The notes under the pieces: generated by a model
Databases searched by the model: none
What the model saw: the letters and a program-made list of their open reading frames with translations, nothing else
What the model was told of the DNA's origin: nothing
Translations under genes and position numbers: made by a program
Source of the DNA: Prevotella koreensis
Lineage (GTDB): Bacteria > Bacteroidota > Bacteroidia > Bacteroidales > Bacteroidaceae
NCBI RefSeq assembly: GCF_003977605.1
Contig: NZ_RYYU01000001.1
Location: forward strand, 764,863-828,862
Direction: 5' to 3'
DNA length: 64,000 nucleotides
Shown: one piece after another, positions 8,658 through 17,579 of the stretch
How the letters are laid out: the number at the start of each line of letters is the position of its first letter
Numbering within the stretch: the first letter of the stretch is position 1

Positions 8658-9344
8658 TTATAAATCAAATCCGTAGGCTACTGAGAAAGAGAAGGCACTT
8701 ATCTTTGGGTTTCCACGGGTCAAACCTCCGTATTTATATACGCCTGTAAGTCCGAGTTGGTAACGGAGGTCGAACAGTATGTTGCGGTATTCGTATGAAA
8801 CACCAAGTGGAATGCTGAACTCGAATGTTTTGAATAAGTTTTTTACATTCCCTGATACGGTTCTTATACCCTCCTCTTTTTCTTTCGAATCGTTTATCCA
8901 TTTTGTACTGTTTTGGGCGGCAATGAGCATTGCCGGTTGGATACCGATGTTTACTGATAGACCATCGGTGAGAAAGGTGTGCATCATAATGGGGATTTGC
9001 AAATAATGGTTGTTCCATTTAGATTCTTTTATTTTATATTCCTCCATTAAATCCTCTGAATCAAAACGGTTGCCAAGATTGGAGTATATAAGTCCGATAG
9101 ATGCCCCATAATTATCACTTATGCGATAACGTAAATCTGCACCGGCGTTGAAACCACTCTTCATTTCAGACTTTTTCATTATTATACCTTCGGCCGGTGT
9201 GACCCCAAAAGAGAGTAGGTCGCCACTGAATTTCGATAAGTTTACTCCGATTTTAGGGTAAACAGTGACACAGCCGGGGGATTTCTGTGCAAATGTTGCA
9301 ATTGCTATAATTAATAGGAATGCTGCAAAAAGTATTTTTTTCAT
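8658..9344 (-). CDS. outer-membrane beta-barrel protein (PorT-like)
   Basis: A 228-residue secreted protein. The start chosen is the ATG giving MKKILFAAFLLIIAIATFAQ, a classical signal peptide ending before QKSPG; a longer frame reaches back to 9431 but adds a non-secretory N-terminus. The mature part is a series of amphipathic beta strands with aromatic girdles, including PKIGVNLSKFSG, GFNAGADLRYRISDNYGASIGLIYSN, HYLQIPIMMHTFL, FDLRYQLGLTGVYKYGG and SAFSFSVAYGFDL, and ends in an aromatic/hydrophobic residue pattern, as barrels do. This matches the small outer-membrane barrel family (PorT/OmpW-like) abundant in Bacteroidetes. Function is unknown. It stands alone and is divergent from rprX across a repeat-bearing intergenic region. 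Confidence 0.82.
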   Translation of the reverse strand: MKKILFAAFLLIIAIATFAQKSPGCVTVYPKIGVNLSKFSGDLLSFGVTPAEGIIMKKSEMKSGFNAGADLRYRISDNYGASIGLIYSNLGNRFDSEDLMEEYKIKESKWNNHYLQIPIMMHTFLTDGLSVNIGIQPAMLIAAQNSTKWINDSKEKEEGIRTVSGNVKNLFKTFEFSIPLGVSYEYRNILFDLRYQLGLTGVYKYGGLTRGNPKISAFSFSVAYGFDL

Positions 9345-9502
9345 GATATTTTTTTTGATATTTTCTATAATAACGCCTATTGATTTGTTTTTATTGTCTT
9401 CTTCTAATATATTAATATGGATGTGCCGCACACTACGTTTTTTACGCTTATATACTTCGTTATTATACCTTATATATATTAGAACATGTCTTAATGCAAA
9501 CC

Positions 9503-9590
9503 AAAATCGCCTAAATTGCTCGGCAAAATCGCCTAATTTGGTCAGTAAAATCGCCCAATTTGCTTTGCAATTTAGGAAAAATTGGTCTGC
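9503..9590. repeat. 22-bp tandem repeat, locus A (4 units)
   Basis: Four consecutive 22-bp units start at 9503, 9525, 9547 and 9569. Three share the core AAAATCGCC(T/C)AAWTTG plus a 6-nt linker; the fourth is degenerate, with AGG on the other strand sense in the middle. It lies in the 435-bp gap between the divergent barrel-protein gene and rprX. Apart from this repeat and the rprX promoter box, the gap holds only AT-rich sequence. The same family occurs at 28.1, 44.9 and 58.7 kb. Confidence 0.9.
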
Positions 9591-9723
9591 ATAATAGTAT
9601 AAATCGAGAAATGATTGGTATTTATAATTGATAATTATTTATTATAATAGAATAATAGTATTAATTAAATCAAATTTAACCAAAATAATTAACTAAAAAA
9701 GAACGATAAATAAGAAAAGATAT

Positions 9724-9731
9724 TATTTTTG
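9724..9731 (+). promoter_or_regulatory. -7 promoter box for rprX
   Basis: TATTTTTG matches TAnnTTTG, 48 nt before the rprX start. No clear -33 box was found. Confidence 0.5.
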
Positions 9732-9779
9732 CAAATATAAACAACTATCGGTATTAATAAAACGAGCCGTAACAAAGAT

Positions 9780-11327
9780 ATGAAGAAAAGAACGATATGG
9801 ACTATAGCAATCATAATGGGACTTAGTTTCCTCGTATTGCTCTTTCTGCAACTCAGTTATATCGAAGAGATGGTGAAGATGAAGAAAGAGCAGTTTGATG
9901 AATCTGTCAATCGTTCACTTTATCAGGCTTCAAGAAATCTCGAACTGAATGAGACACTGCGTTATCTTGAGAAAGATGTCAGTAAGACAGGGCGTAAGGC
10001 AATTAAGAAAGATTCAATGACGGTTGGAACGGATGGTGCACCCAAACCATCACATGAGTTCGCTGCAAACACCAATGATGGCACTATATACTCCTCATTC
10101 CAAATGAAGACAATCGCAATAAAGCCATCGCAGATGCCCAAAGGTATAATTTTGCGTAATGACAAGAATGCCGTGTCGGAAGCCTCTAAGTCTATGAGAG
10201 AGATGGTTAAAAACCGATATGTATATCAGAAAGCATTGCTCGATGAAGTGGTGTATAGTATTCTTTATACGGCATCGGAAAAACCTCTGAAAGAGAGAGT
10301 TAATTTCAGAATGCTCGACCAAGACATTAAGGCAGAATTGATGAACAATGGTATAAACATTCCGTATCACTTCACTGTATCTACGCAGGACGGTCAGGAG
10401 GTTTATCGTTGTTTGGATTATTCTGACGAGGGGGAAGAATACTCCTACAGTCAGTTGCTATATCGCAATGACCCACAGCAAAAATCGGGTGTGGTGAGGA
10501 TTCATTTCCCTACGATGAACAGTTATATCTTCTCTTCGGTACGGTTTATGATACCCTCAATCATTTTTACGTTGGTATTGCTTGTGACTTTCATATTCAC
10601 CATTGCAGTGATATTCCGTCAGAAGAGGCTGACCGAGATAAAGAACGACTTTATAAACAATATGACTCACGAGTTGAAAACGCCAATATCAAGCATTTCG
10701 CTTGCAGCACAGATGATGAACGATGAGGCCGTGACAAAGAGCCCGACAATGATTAAACATATCGGTGGTGTGGTCAACGATGAGTCGAAACGACTGCGTT
10801 TCCTTGTTGAGAAAGTGTTGCAAATGTCTATGTTTGATGATCGTACGGCAATATTCAAGAAGAAAGAACTCGACTTGAATGAGATGGTTGAGAACATCGC
10901 AAACTCGTTCACATTGCGTGTTGAGCATACGGGGGGGCGCATAAATACGCTTGTAGAGGCAGAGAACTCCAAGATATATGTTGATGAGATACACTTCTCG
11001 AATGTGATACACAACCTTATGGACAATGCGGTTAAATATAAAAAAGAAGGAGAACCGCTCGTCTTGGAAGTGCATACTTGGAATGCAGACGGCCGCCTTA
11101 TGTTGTCGGTAAAAGACAACGGCATCGGTATAAAGAAAGAAAATTTGAAGAAAGTGTTTGATAAGTTCTACCGTGTACATACCGGTAACGTTCATAATGT
11201 GAAGGGATTCGGTCTCGGATTGGCATACGTCAAGAAGATTGTTGACCTGCACAAGGGAGAGATAAAGGTGGAGAGTGTTTATGGTAAAGGCACTAAGTTC
11301 ACCATATCACTGCCTGAAATTGCTTAA
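9780..11327 (+). CDS. rprX: sensor histidine kinase RprX
   Basis: A 515-residue membrane sensor kinase. One transmembrane helix lies at residues about 5-25 and a second at about 257-280, enclosing a periplasmic sensor domain of about 230 residues. The cytoplasmic part has the dimerisation/phosphoacceptor motif MTHELKTPISSI (His297) and a HATPase domain with the N box DNAVKYKKEG, the G1 box DNGIGIKKEN and the G2 box GFGLGLAYVKKI. The organisation and the partner immediately downstream match Bacteroides fragilis RprX, described as a regulator whose overproduction with RprY affects tetracycline-resistance gene expression. The natural signal is unknown. It is separated by 88 nt from rprY and is presumably cotranscribed with it. 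Confidence 0.9.
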   Translation: MKKRTIWTIAIIMGLSFLVLLFLQLSYIEEMVKMKKEQFDESVNRSLYQASRNLELNETLRYLEKDVSKTGRKAIKKDSMTVGTDGAPKPSHEFAANTNDGTIYSSFQMKTIAIKPSQMPKGIILRNDKNAVSEASKSMREMVKNRYVYQKALLDEVVYSILYTASEKPLKERVNFRMLDQDIKAELMNNGINIPYHFTVSTQDGQEVYRCLDYSDEGEEYSYSQLLYRNDPQQKSGVVRIHFPTMNSYIFSSVRFMIPSIIFTLVLLVTFIFTIAVIFRQKRLTEIKNDFINNMTHELKTPISSISLAAQMMNDEAVTKSPTMIKHIGGVVNDESKRLRFLVEKVLQMSMFDDRTAIFKKKELDLNEMVENIANSFTLRVEHTGGRINTLVEAENSKIYVDEIHFSNVIHNLMDNAVKYKKEGEPLVLEVHTWNADGRLMLSVKDNGIGIKKENLKKVFDKFYRVHTGNVHNVKGFGLGLAYVKKIVDLHKGEIKVESVYGKGTKFTISLPEIA

Positions 11328-11415
11328 CAATAAGTAATAGATACTGATTGATACATTGTTATGGCAAGGTATGAAACTTTAACTTTCGATTTTAATATTA
11401 ATTTTTTAAATATAA

Positions 11416-12120
11416 ATGATTATGGAAGAACAATTGAAAATCTTGCTTTGCGAGGATGATGAGAACCTCGGAATGTTGCTTCGTGAATATCTGCAAGCAA
11501 AAGGATATAATGCAGAGTTGTGTACTGACGGAGAAGCCGGATACAGGGCTTTCCTTAAAAGTAAGTTCGACATCGCCGTGCTTGACGTTATGATGCCAAA
11601 GAAAGATGGTTTCTCGTTGGCACAAGACATTCGTCAGGCTAATGCCGAGATGCCTATAATCTTCCTTACTGCCAAGACATTGAAGGAGGATATTCTTGAA
11701 GGATTCAAGATTGGTGCAGACGATTATATCACCAAACCGTTCTCTATGGAGGAATTGGTGCTGCGCATAGAGGCCATACTTCGCCGAGTACGTGGAAAGA
11801 AGACGAAGGAGAGTACACAGTATCAGATTGGTCGTTTCTTGTTCGATACCCAGAAACAGTTGCTTACAATCGGCGACAAGCAGACTAAACTGACCACAAA
11901 AGAGAACGAATTGCTTGCACTGCTATGCAGTCATGCAAATGAGATTCTTCAACGTGACTTTGCTCTGAAGACAATCTGGATAGATGACAACTACTTCAAT
12001 GCACGCTCTATGGACGTATATATCACCAAACTGCGTAAGCATCTGAAGGACGATGAACAGATTGAAATAATCAATATCCACGGAAAGGGATATAAACTTA
12101 TAACGCCGGAGGAGGAATAG
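11416..12120 (+). CDS. rprY: response regulator RprY (OmpR/PhoB family)
   Basis: A 234-residue two-domain response regulator. The receiver domain (about 1-125) has the acidic pair ED(D) at 13-15, the phosphoacceptor Asp57 in VLDVMMPKKDG, a conserved Thr in FLTAKT and Lys in ITKPFSMEEL. The C-terminal OmpR-type winged helix (about 135-230) contains LTTKENELLALL and the recognition segment SMDVYITKLRKHLKDD. It closely resembles B. fragilis RprY from memory of that sequence. ATG codons at 11416 and 11422 are both possible; MEEQ at 11422 fits the family length slightly better. Phosphotransfer from RprX His297 to Asp57 is expected. Its targets are not visible here. Confidence 0.92.
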   Translation: MIMEEQLKILLCEDDENLGMLLREYLQAKGYNAELCTDGEAGYRAFLKSKFDIAVLDVMMPKKDGFSLAQDIRQANAEMPIIFLTAKTLKEDILEGFKIGADDYITKPFSMEELVLRIEAILRRVRGKKTKESTQYQIGRFLFDTQKQLLTIGDKQTKLTTKENELLALLCSHANEILQRDFALKTIWIDDNYFNARSMDVYITKLRKHLKDDEQIEIINIHGKGYKLITPEEE

Positions 12121-12212
12121 TCGGGTGTGTTTCTTGATGGTTATCGGATTTTAACGATCGGGAACTGATTTTCAAAGGTTTTCATAATACCATACCAAGT
12201 GGAAATCGGTTG

Positions 12213-12407
12213 CTATTCGTTAAAGTCCGATGACTTTATTATTGCTACATGGACAATGACCCCGCCGATAACAAGGAACAGTAAAATAAAGAGCAATGCA
12301 TTGCTTGATGTCCACCCGAAAAGGAATGAGAGGAGGAGTAACAATGCGCCGGTATAGATTGCCACGAGGCCTGCATAAGGCTTTATAATTCTTATAAGAT
12401 TCTTCAT
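12213..12407 (-). CDS. small two-helix membrane protein
   Basis: A 64-residue protein with two predicted transmembrane helices (about residues 10-30 and 34-57) joined by a short WTSSN turn, a basic N-terminus (MKNLIRIIKP) and a short polar tail. The size, composition and ATG start suggest a real small gene rather than a chance frame, and similar short proteins are common beside ribosomal genes in Bacteroidales. Its function is unknown. It converges on rprY. Confidence 0.65.
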   Translation of the reverse strand: MKNLIRIIKPYAGLVAIYTGALLLLLSFLFGWTSSNALLFILLFLVIGGVIVHVAIIKSSDFNE

Positions 12408-12541
12408 TTCTGCTGCAAAAGTAGAAAAAGATTTGAATAAAAAGCGTCATTGGACATATAATTGTGTGCAGTAACAGTTAATAATGTCTAAATATTAAGT
12501 TTTGACTTGTTGCTCATCATATATATGTGACTGGAAATTAT

Positions 12542-12549
12542 TACCTTTG
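12542..12549 (+). promoter_or_regulatory. -7 promoter box for the rpsF operon
   Basis: TACCTTTG, a perfect TAnnTTTG, lies about 62 nt before the rpsF ATG. The leader between them may hold a ribosomal-protein autoregulatory structure, but I could not identify a known one. Confidence 0.65.
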
Positions 12550-12611
12550 CACCCGCTTTGGCGTATGCCTTGGCAAAATAATATTAATTAATAACTTTAT
12601 TTACAAACAGT

Positions 12612-12956
12612 ATGTATCAATACGAAACCGTTTTCATTTTGACTCCCGTTTTGTCTGATGAACAGACAAAGGAAACGGTCGCTAAGTTCAAGAAACTCCT
12701 CACCGACAATGGTGCAGAGATTCTTAACGAAGAGGCATGGGGATTGAAGAAACTGGCTTATCAGATTGAAAAGAAGACATCAGGATTTTATTTCCTTGTT
12801 GAGTTCAAGGCTGAGCCGACAGTAATCAAAACTTTTGAAACAGGATTGCGCCGCGATGAGAAGGTAATCCGTTTCATGACAGTAAAACTCGAGAAGTATG
12901 CTGCACAGTATGCAGAGAAGAGAAGAAACAAGAACGTTAAAAAAGAGGAGGCATAA
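12612..12956 (+). CDS. rpsF: 30S ribosomal protein S6
   Basis: A 114-residue protein with the S6 signature [15 protein letters not shown] at the N-terminus and the second strand [23 protein letters not shown], then [14 protein letters not shown] and a lysine-rich tail. S6 binds the central domain of 16S rRNA as a heterodimer with S18, whose gene starts 2 nt after this stop. Length is normal for the family in Bacteroidetes. It is the first gene of the rpsF-rpsR-rplI operon. Confidence 0.97.
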   Translation: MYQYETVFILTPVLSDEQTKETVAKFKKLLTDNGAEILNEEAWGLKKLAYQIEKKTSGFYFLVEFKAEPTVIKTFETGLRRDEKVIRFMTVKLEKYAAQYAEKRRNKNVKKEEA

Positions 12957-12958
12957 TC

Positions 12959-13228
12959 ATGGCAGCACAAGACAGTGAAATTCGTTATTTGAATGCTCCT
13001 TCTATCGACACGAAGAAGAAGAAGTATTGCCGCTTCAAGAAGAGCGGAATCAAGTATATTGATTACAAGGATCCTGAGTTCCTCAAGAAATTCCTGAATG
13101 AGCAAGGTAAGATTTTGCCTCGTCGTATTACCGGAACATCTCTCAAGTATCAGCGTCGAGTGGCTCAAGCCGTTAAGCGTGCACGCCAGATTGCTCTGCT
13201 CCCGTACGTAACAGACATGATGAAATAA
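12959..13228 (+). CDS. rpsR: 30S ribosomal protein S18
   Basis: An 89-residue basic protein with the S18 core [18 protein letters not shown] and [29 protein letters not shown]. It forms a complex with S6 on 16S rRNA. It lies between rpsF and rplI with 2-nt and 22-nt spacing, so it is cotranscribed with them. The short N-terminal extension [17 protein letters not shown] precedes the conserved part, as in other Bacteroidetes. Confidence 0.97.
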   Translation: MAAQDSEIRYLNAPSIDTKKKKYCRFKKSGIKYIDYKDPEFLKKFLNEQGKILPRRITGTSLKYQRRVAQAVKRARQIALLPYVTDMMK

Positions 13229-13250
13229 AAACCTAAAAACCTAAGATAAA

Positions 13251-13811
13251 ATGGAAATTATACTGAAAGAAGATATCATAGGATTGGGTTACAAGAACGA
13301 CATCGTAACCGTAAAGAAAGGCTATGGTCGTAACTACCTGATTCCTGCAGGTAAAGCCGTTATCGCGAGCGAGAGCGCAAAGAAAATACTTGCAGAGAAC
13401 TTGAGACAGCAGGCACACAAACTCGCAGCACTCAAGGCTGCTGCAGAGGAAAAGGCTGCTAAATTGGAAGGTGTTTCTCTGGAAATCGAGGCAAAGGTTG
13501 CTGCAACAGGCCAACTCTATGGTTCTGTTAATGCTGCTAAAGTTGCTGAGGCTCTTGCTGAAAAGGGCATTGAGATTGATCGTAAGATTATCACTATGCG
13601 CGACATCAAGCAGGTTGGTGAATATGAGGCTGTCGCTCACTTCCATAAGGAGGTTGAGGTTAAGATACCGGTAGTGGTTGTTGCAGAAAATGCTCCTGTT
13701 GCCACTCCTGCCGAGAATGCCGAAGAAGCACCTATTGCAGAAGAGGAAAAGGTTGTCGCAGAGGTAGAAGTTGAGACTTCTGTAGAGGAAGAAACTCCTG
13801 CTGAGGCATAA
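13251..13811 (+). CDS. rplI: 50S ribosomal protein L9 with acidic C-terminal tail
   Basis: A 186-residue protein. The first 147 residues are a typical L9: an N-terminal 23S rRNA-binding domain with MEIILKEDIIGLGYKNDIV and KKGYGRNYLIPAGKAV, a long connecting helix rich in Ala/Lys, and a C-terminal domain (GQLYGSVNAAKVAEALAEKGIEIDRK). After about residue 147 there is an unusual tail of roughly 38 residues made almost only of Glu, Ala, Val and Pro. Such acidic tails occur on L9 of some Bacteroidetes and are probably flexible. It is the last gene of the operon, followed by a terminator. Confidence 0.96.
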   Translation: MEIILKEDIIGLGYKNDIVTVKKGYGRNYLIPAGKAVIASESAKKILAENLRQQAHKLAALKAAAEEKAAKLEGVSLEIEAKVAATGQLYGSVNAAKVAEALAEKGIEIDRKIITMRDIKQVGEYEAVAHFHKEVEVKIPVVVVAENAPVATPAENAEEAPIAEEEKVVAEVEVETSVEEETPAEA

Positions 13812-13862
13812 TTCTTTATAAAGAAAAGAAAATTTTCGCGCTGTAAAGCATTTATTATAAGT

Positions 13863-13891
13863 ATCCCGGCTATCCATGTGATGGTCGGGAT
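13863..13891 (+). terminator. terminator after rplI
   Basis: ATCCCG at 13863-13868 pairs with CGGGAT at 13886-13891, with an inner CTATCCA/TGATGG pairing, followed by a T-rich stretch. Confidence 0.65.
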
Positions 13892-13990
13892 GCTTATTGT
13901 TTTAAAATATGTTTTTTATTCCTGTAATTATGCCTTGTAAGAATAGTGAAATGTGAGTGCTTGGACAATAAAGTTAATCTTGTGAAATAA

Positions 13991-14022
13991 TTCGTTCTTT
14001 ACGGCTATTATTATTATTTTTG
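13991..14022 (+). promoter_or_regulatory. promoter of nadB
   Basis: The -7 box TATTTTTG is at 14015-14022 and a TTCG near-match to the -33 box is at 13991-13994, 20 nt apart. The coding start is 29 nt downstream. Confidence 0.55.
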
Positions 14023-14051
14023 CAGTCGTAAAATGCTAAACATTATACATA

Positions 14052-15644
14052 ATGGTTTATAAATATGATTTTCTCATTATCGGTGCCGGTGTTTCCGGAA
14101 TGAGTTATGCTTTGAAAGTGGCACGTGCCAAGAAAGGCAAGATATGTATTATTTGCAAGACTTCTCTTGACGAAGCCAACACATCTTTTGCACAGGGTGG
14201 GGTTGCCTCTGTCACAAATTTTGAGGTCGATAACTTTGAGAAACATATAGAAGATACGATAGTTGCGGGTGATAATATTTCAGATCGTACTGCTGTGGAA
14301 ATGGTAGTACGCAATGCTCCTGAGCAGATAAGAGAGTTGGTTGATTGGGGTATTAATTTCGACAAGAATGAAGATGGCACTTTCGACCTTCACCGTGAGG
14401 GAGGGCATTCGGAGTTCAGAATATTGCATCATGCTGATGACACCGGAGCCGAAATACAACGAGGTCTGATGGAGGCTGTGCGTAAGAATCCCTATATTGA
14501 TGTTAAAGAGAATCATTTTGCAGTAGAGATAATAACGCAACATCATATTGGTGCACGTGTTACTCGTCGCACATCATGTATAAACTGTTATGGCGCTTAC
14601 GTGCTTAATCCTGATACACAGAAGGTTGATACTTATCTTTCAAAGGTGACTTTAATGTGTACGGGTGGTTGCGGGGCTGTTTATCAGACAACGACAAATC
14701 CTATAATTGCAACAGGAGATGGTGAGGCAATGGTGTATCGTGCCAAGGGTACGGTACAGGATATGGAGTTTGTGCAGTTTCATCCAACAGCACTATATTC
14801 ACCAGGGGATACACACCCTGCATTTCTCATTACAGAGGCGATGCGTGGTTATGGTGCGATATTGCGATTGCCGACCGGCGAATCGTTTATGGAAAAGTAT
14901 GACCCACGTCTCTCGCTGGCACCGCGCGATATAGTTGCACGTGCCATCGACAACGAGATGAAGATACACGGACTGTCTCATGTGTGCCTTGACGTGACAC
15001 ATAAAAATCCGGAAGAAACTCGTCAGCATTTCCCTAATATCTATGTGAAGTGCAAGACAATGGGCATTGATATAACCAAAGATTATATCCCGGTGCGTCC
15101 CGCAGCACATTATATGTGTGGAGGAATAAAGGTGGACTATAACGCATGTTCGAGCATACAGCGTTTGTATGCCATTGGTGAATGTTCCTGTACCGGACTG
15201 CATGGCGGTAACCGGTTGGCCTCCAACTCTCTTATCGAGGCTGTCGTTTATGCCGATGTGGCTGCCAAACACTCATTGGAGCATGTGGATTTGTATGATT
15301 TCAATGAGCAGATACCGGAATGGGATGATGAAGGAACAATGACCAACGAGGAAAAAGTGCTTATTACTCAAAGCGTGAAGGAGGTAGGAGAGATAATGTC
15401 GAACTATGTAGGCATAGTGAGGAGTAACCTGCGATTGAAGAGAGCATGGGATAGACTTGACATGTTGTATGAAGAGACAGAGAATTTGTTTCGTAGGGTC
15501 AAGGCAAGTCGCGACATCTGTGAACTTCGCAACATGATAAACGTGGGTTATCTCATAACGCGTCAGGCAATAGAGCGCAAAGAATGTCGCGGTTTGCATT
15601 ACACTACTGACTATCCTGTGCATGCTTACGACAAGAAAGATTGA
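14052..15644 (+). CDS. nadB: L-aspartate oxidase
   Basis: A 530-residue flavoprotein of the succinate dehydrogenase/fumarate reductase flavoprotein family. NadB oxidises L-aspartate to iminoaspartate, the first step of de novo NAD synthesis; in anaerobes fumarate is the likely electron acceptor. The FAD site is FLIIGAGVSGMSYA at residues 6-19. Family motifs follow: SFAQGGVASV, the substrate-site segment HREGGHSEFRILHHADDTG, QFHPTAL, and RPAAHYMCGGIKVD followed by LYAIGECSCTGLHGGNRLASNSLIEAVV. The C-terminal helical domain ends with the CRGLHYTTDYP motif. No nadA or nadC lies in the window, so the rest of the pathway is elsewhere. It is monocistronic. Confidence 0.95.
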   Translation: MVYKYDFLIIGAGVSGMSYALKVARAKKGKICIICKTSLDEANTSFAQGGVASVTNFEVDNFEKHIEDTIVAGDNISDRTAVEMVVRNAPEQIRELVDWGINFDKNEDGTFDLHREGGHSEFRILHHADDTGAEIQRGLMEAVRKNPYIDVKENHFAVEIITQHHIGARVTRRTSCINCYGAYVLNPDTQKVDTYLSKVTLMCTGGCGAVYQTTTNPIIATGDGEAMVYRAKGTVQDMEFVQFHPTALYSPGDTHPAFLITEAMRGYGAILRLPTGESFMEKYDPRLSLAPRDIVARAIDNEMKIHGLSHVCLDVTHKNPEETRQHFPNIYVKCKTMGIDITKDYIPVRPAAHYMCGGIKVDYNACSSIQRLYAIGECSCTGLHGGNRLASNSLIEAVVYADVAAKHSLEHVDLYDFNEQIPEWDDEGTMTNEEKVLITQSVKEVGEIMSNYVGIVRSNLRLKRAWDRLDMLYEETENLFRRVKASRDICELRNMINVGYLITRQAIERKECRGLHYTTDYPVHAYDKKD

Positions 15645-15770
15645 AAACTGTAACACCTTAAATATGACTATTAAATATGACAAAAAGGACTTAAATGAAA
15701 TGCCTAAGGCGCACTTCTGTTATTTCTTGTTGAATATATCGGGCTGCCGATGAAAAATAGTCAAAAGATG

Positions 15771-15801
15771 TTGCATGATTAACCGAAAATTTATATATTT
15801 G
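15771..15801 (+). promoter_or_regulatory. promoter of the histidine-degradation operon
   Basis: The -7 box TATATTTG is at 15794-15801 and GTTG (a -33-like box) at 15771-15774, 19 nt apart. The ftcD start is 32 nt after the -7 box. No obvious operator palindrome overlaps it. Confidence 0.6.
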
Positions 15802-15832
15802 CACAAGGAATTTCTTATCTAAAACTTAATAT

Positions 15833-17545
15833 ATGAGTAACTTTAAACGTATTATTGAATGCGTACCTAATTTCAGTGAAGGACGCGATTTAAGTATCAT
15901 CAAACAAATTACAAACGAGGTTGAAAGTGTAGATGGTGTACGTCTGCTTGACGTTGATCCGGGTGAGGCAACAAATCGAACAGTAGTAACTTTTGTCGGC
16001 GAACCGGAGGCCGTTGTTGAGGCCGCATTCCGCAGTGTGAAGAAAGCCGGAGAACTGATAGATATGCGCAAGCATCATGGTGCTCACCCACGTATGGGTG
16101 CTACCGATGTGTTGCCACTGATACCTGTTGCCGGTGTAACACTTGAAGAGTGCGCGGAAATGGCACGCAAGTTGGCAAAGCGTATAGCCGACGAACTCGA
16201 AATCCCATGCTATTGTTATGAGGCAGCAGCCTATACCAAAGAGCGTAGCAATCTTGCTGTTTGCCGTGAGGGAGAGTATGAGGCAATCGCAGAGAAACTG
16301 TCAACAGAGGGTAAGCAACCTGATTTCGGTACACGTCCGTTTGATGAGCGTGCAGCAAGAACCGGATGTACTGCTGTTGGAGCACGTGATTTCCTCATTG
16401 CAGTAAACTATAACCTCAACACTACTTCAACACGACGTGCCAATGCAATCGCATTCGATGTACGTGAAAAGGGTAGACCGGTACGTGAGGGTAATCCGAT
16501 AACCGGAAAACTGAAGAAAGATGAGAATGGAAAGACAATAATGCAGCCCGGTACACTGAAAAGTACAAAGGCTATCGGCTGGTTTATTGACGAATATAAG
16601 ATAGCACAGGTATCTATGAATATCACGAATATCAACGTTACACCGCTACATAAAGCATTCGATGAGGTGTGCCGCTGTGCAAATAATCGTGGTGTGCGTG
16701 TAACAGGTACTGAGATTGTTGGTCTTATACCTAAACGCGTTCTGGTAGAGGCTGGACGTTATTTCCTTGAAAAGCAGAATCGCTCTACCGGTATTCCGGA
16801 GGAAGACCTGTTGATGATTGCAATTAAGTCACTCGGACTTGAAGACTTGAAAGAATTTAACCCGAGAGAGAAAGTTATAGAGTATCTTCTTGAAGATGCA
16901 AATAAAAAGCCGTTGCTTGCTGACCTCACCGTAAAAGATTTCGCATTGGAGACTTCTCGCGAAAGTCCTGCACCGGGTGGCGGAACAATCTCTGCATATA
17001 TGGGAGCATTGGGTGCAGCACTCGGAACTATGGTTGCAAACCTCTCTTCTCACAAGGCTGGTTGGGATGACCGTTGCCACGAATTCGCAGTATGGGCAGA
17101 CAAGGGACAGACACTTATCTCCGAACTGATGCACCTCGTTGACGAAGATACTGAAGCATTTAACCGTATTATGGCTGCATTTGGTATGCCTAAAAAGACC
17201 GATGAAGATAAGGCTGCACGCAGTGAAGCAATACAAGCAGCAACACTCTATGCCACACAGATTCCACTTCAGACTATGAAAGCATCTTTCGGAGCGTTTG
17301 AGATATGCAAGGCTATGGCAGAAGAGGGTAATCCTAACAGTGTTTCGGATGCCGGTGTAGGTGCTTTGGCAGCACGTGCCGCAGTTATCGGAGCCGGTCT
17401 TAACGTTAAAATAAACGCAGCTTCGCTTAAAGACAAAGAGAAAGCAGAGGCTCTTGTGGCAGAGGCAGAGCAGATTGTTGCTAAGGCAAATGCCGAAGAA
17501 AAGATTATTATGTCAATAGTTGAGAAGGTGATAAGTAATTTATAG
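15833..17545 (+). CDS. ftcD: bifunctional glutamate formimidoyltransferase / formimidoyl-THF cyclodeaminase
   Basis: A 570-residue fusion enzyme. The N-terminal formiminotransferase (about 1-330) begins IIECVPNFSEGRD and includes KHHGAHPRMGATDVLPLIPV, where the catalytic His lies, and the C-terminal cyclodeaminase (about 350-570) begins after TVKDFALETSRESPAPGGGTISAYMGALGAAL. It transfers the formimino group from formimidoglutamate to tetrahydrofolate, giving glutamate, then cyclises it to 5,10-methenyl-THF with release of ammonia. The same two-domain fusion is found in animals and in Bacteroidetes. It is first in the hut operon, 34 nt upstream of hutU, and it explains why no hutG or hutF is needed. 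Confidence 0.95.
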   Translation: MSNFKRIIECVPNFSEGRDLSIIKQITNEVESVDGVRLLDVDPGEATNRTVVTFVGEPEAVVEAAFRSVKKAGELIDMRKHHGAHPRMGATDVLPLIPVAGVTLEECAEMARKLAKRIADELEIPCYCYEAAAYTKERSNLAVCREGEYEAIAEKLSTEGKQPDFGTRPFDERAARTGCTAVGARDFLIAVNYNLNTTSTRRANAIAFDVREKGRPVREGNPITGKLKKDENGKTIMQPGTLKSTKAIGWFIDEYKIAQVSMNITNINVTPLHKAFDEVCRCANNRGVRVTGTEIVGLIPKRVLVEAGRYFLEKQNRSTGIPEEDLLMIAIKSLGLEDLKEFNPREKVIEYLLEDANKKPLLADLTVKDFALETSRESPAPGGGTISAYMGALGAALGTMVANLSSHKAGWDDRCHEFAVWADKGQTLISELMHLVDEDTEAFNRIMAAFGMPKKTDEDKAARSEAIQAATLYATQIPLQTMKASFGAFEICKAMAEEGNPNSVSDAGVGALAARAAVIGAGLNVKINAASLKDKEKAEALVAEAEQIVAKANAEEKIIMSIVEKVISNL

Positions 17546-17579
17546 TTTGAAAGAATAAACAAAATAAAAATAAAACGAA

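Noticed and set aside
9345..9431. Extended N-terminus of the barrel protein
   Set aside because: The extension would place the signal peptide internally; MKKILFAAFLLI at 9344 is a normal secretion start.
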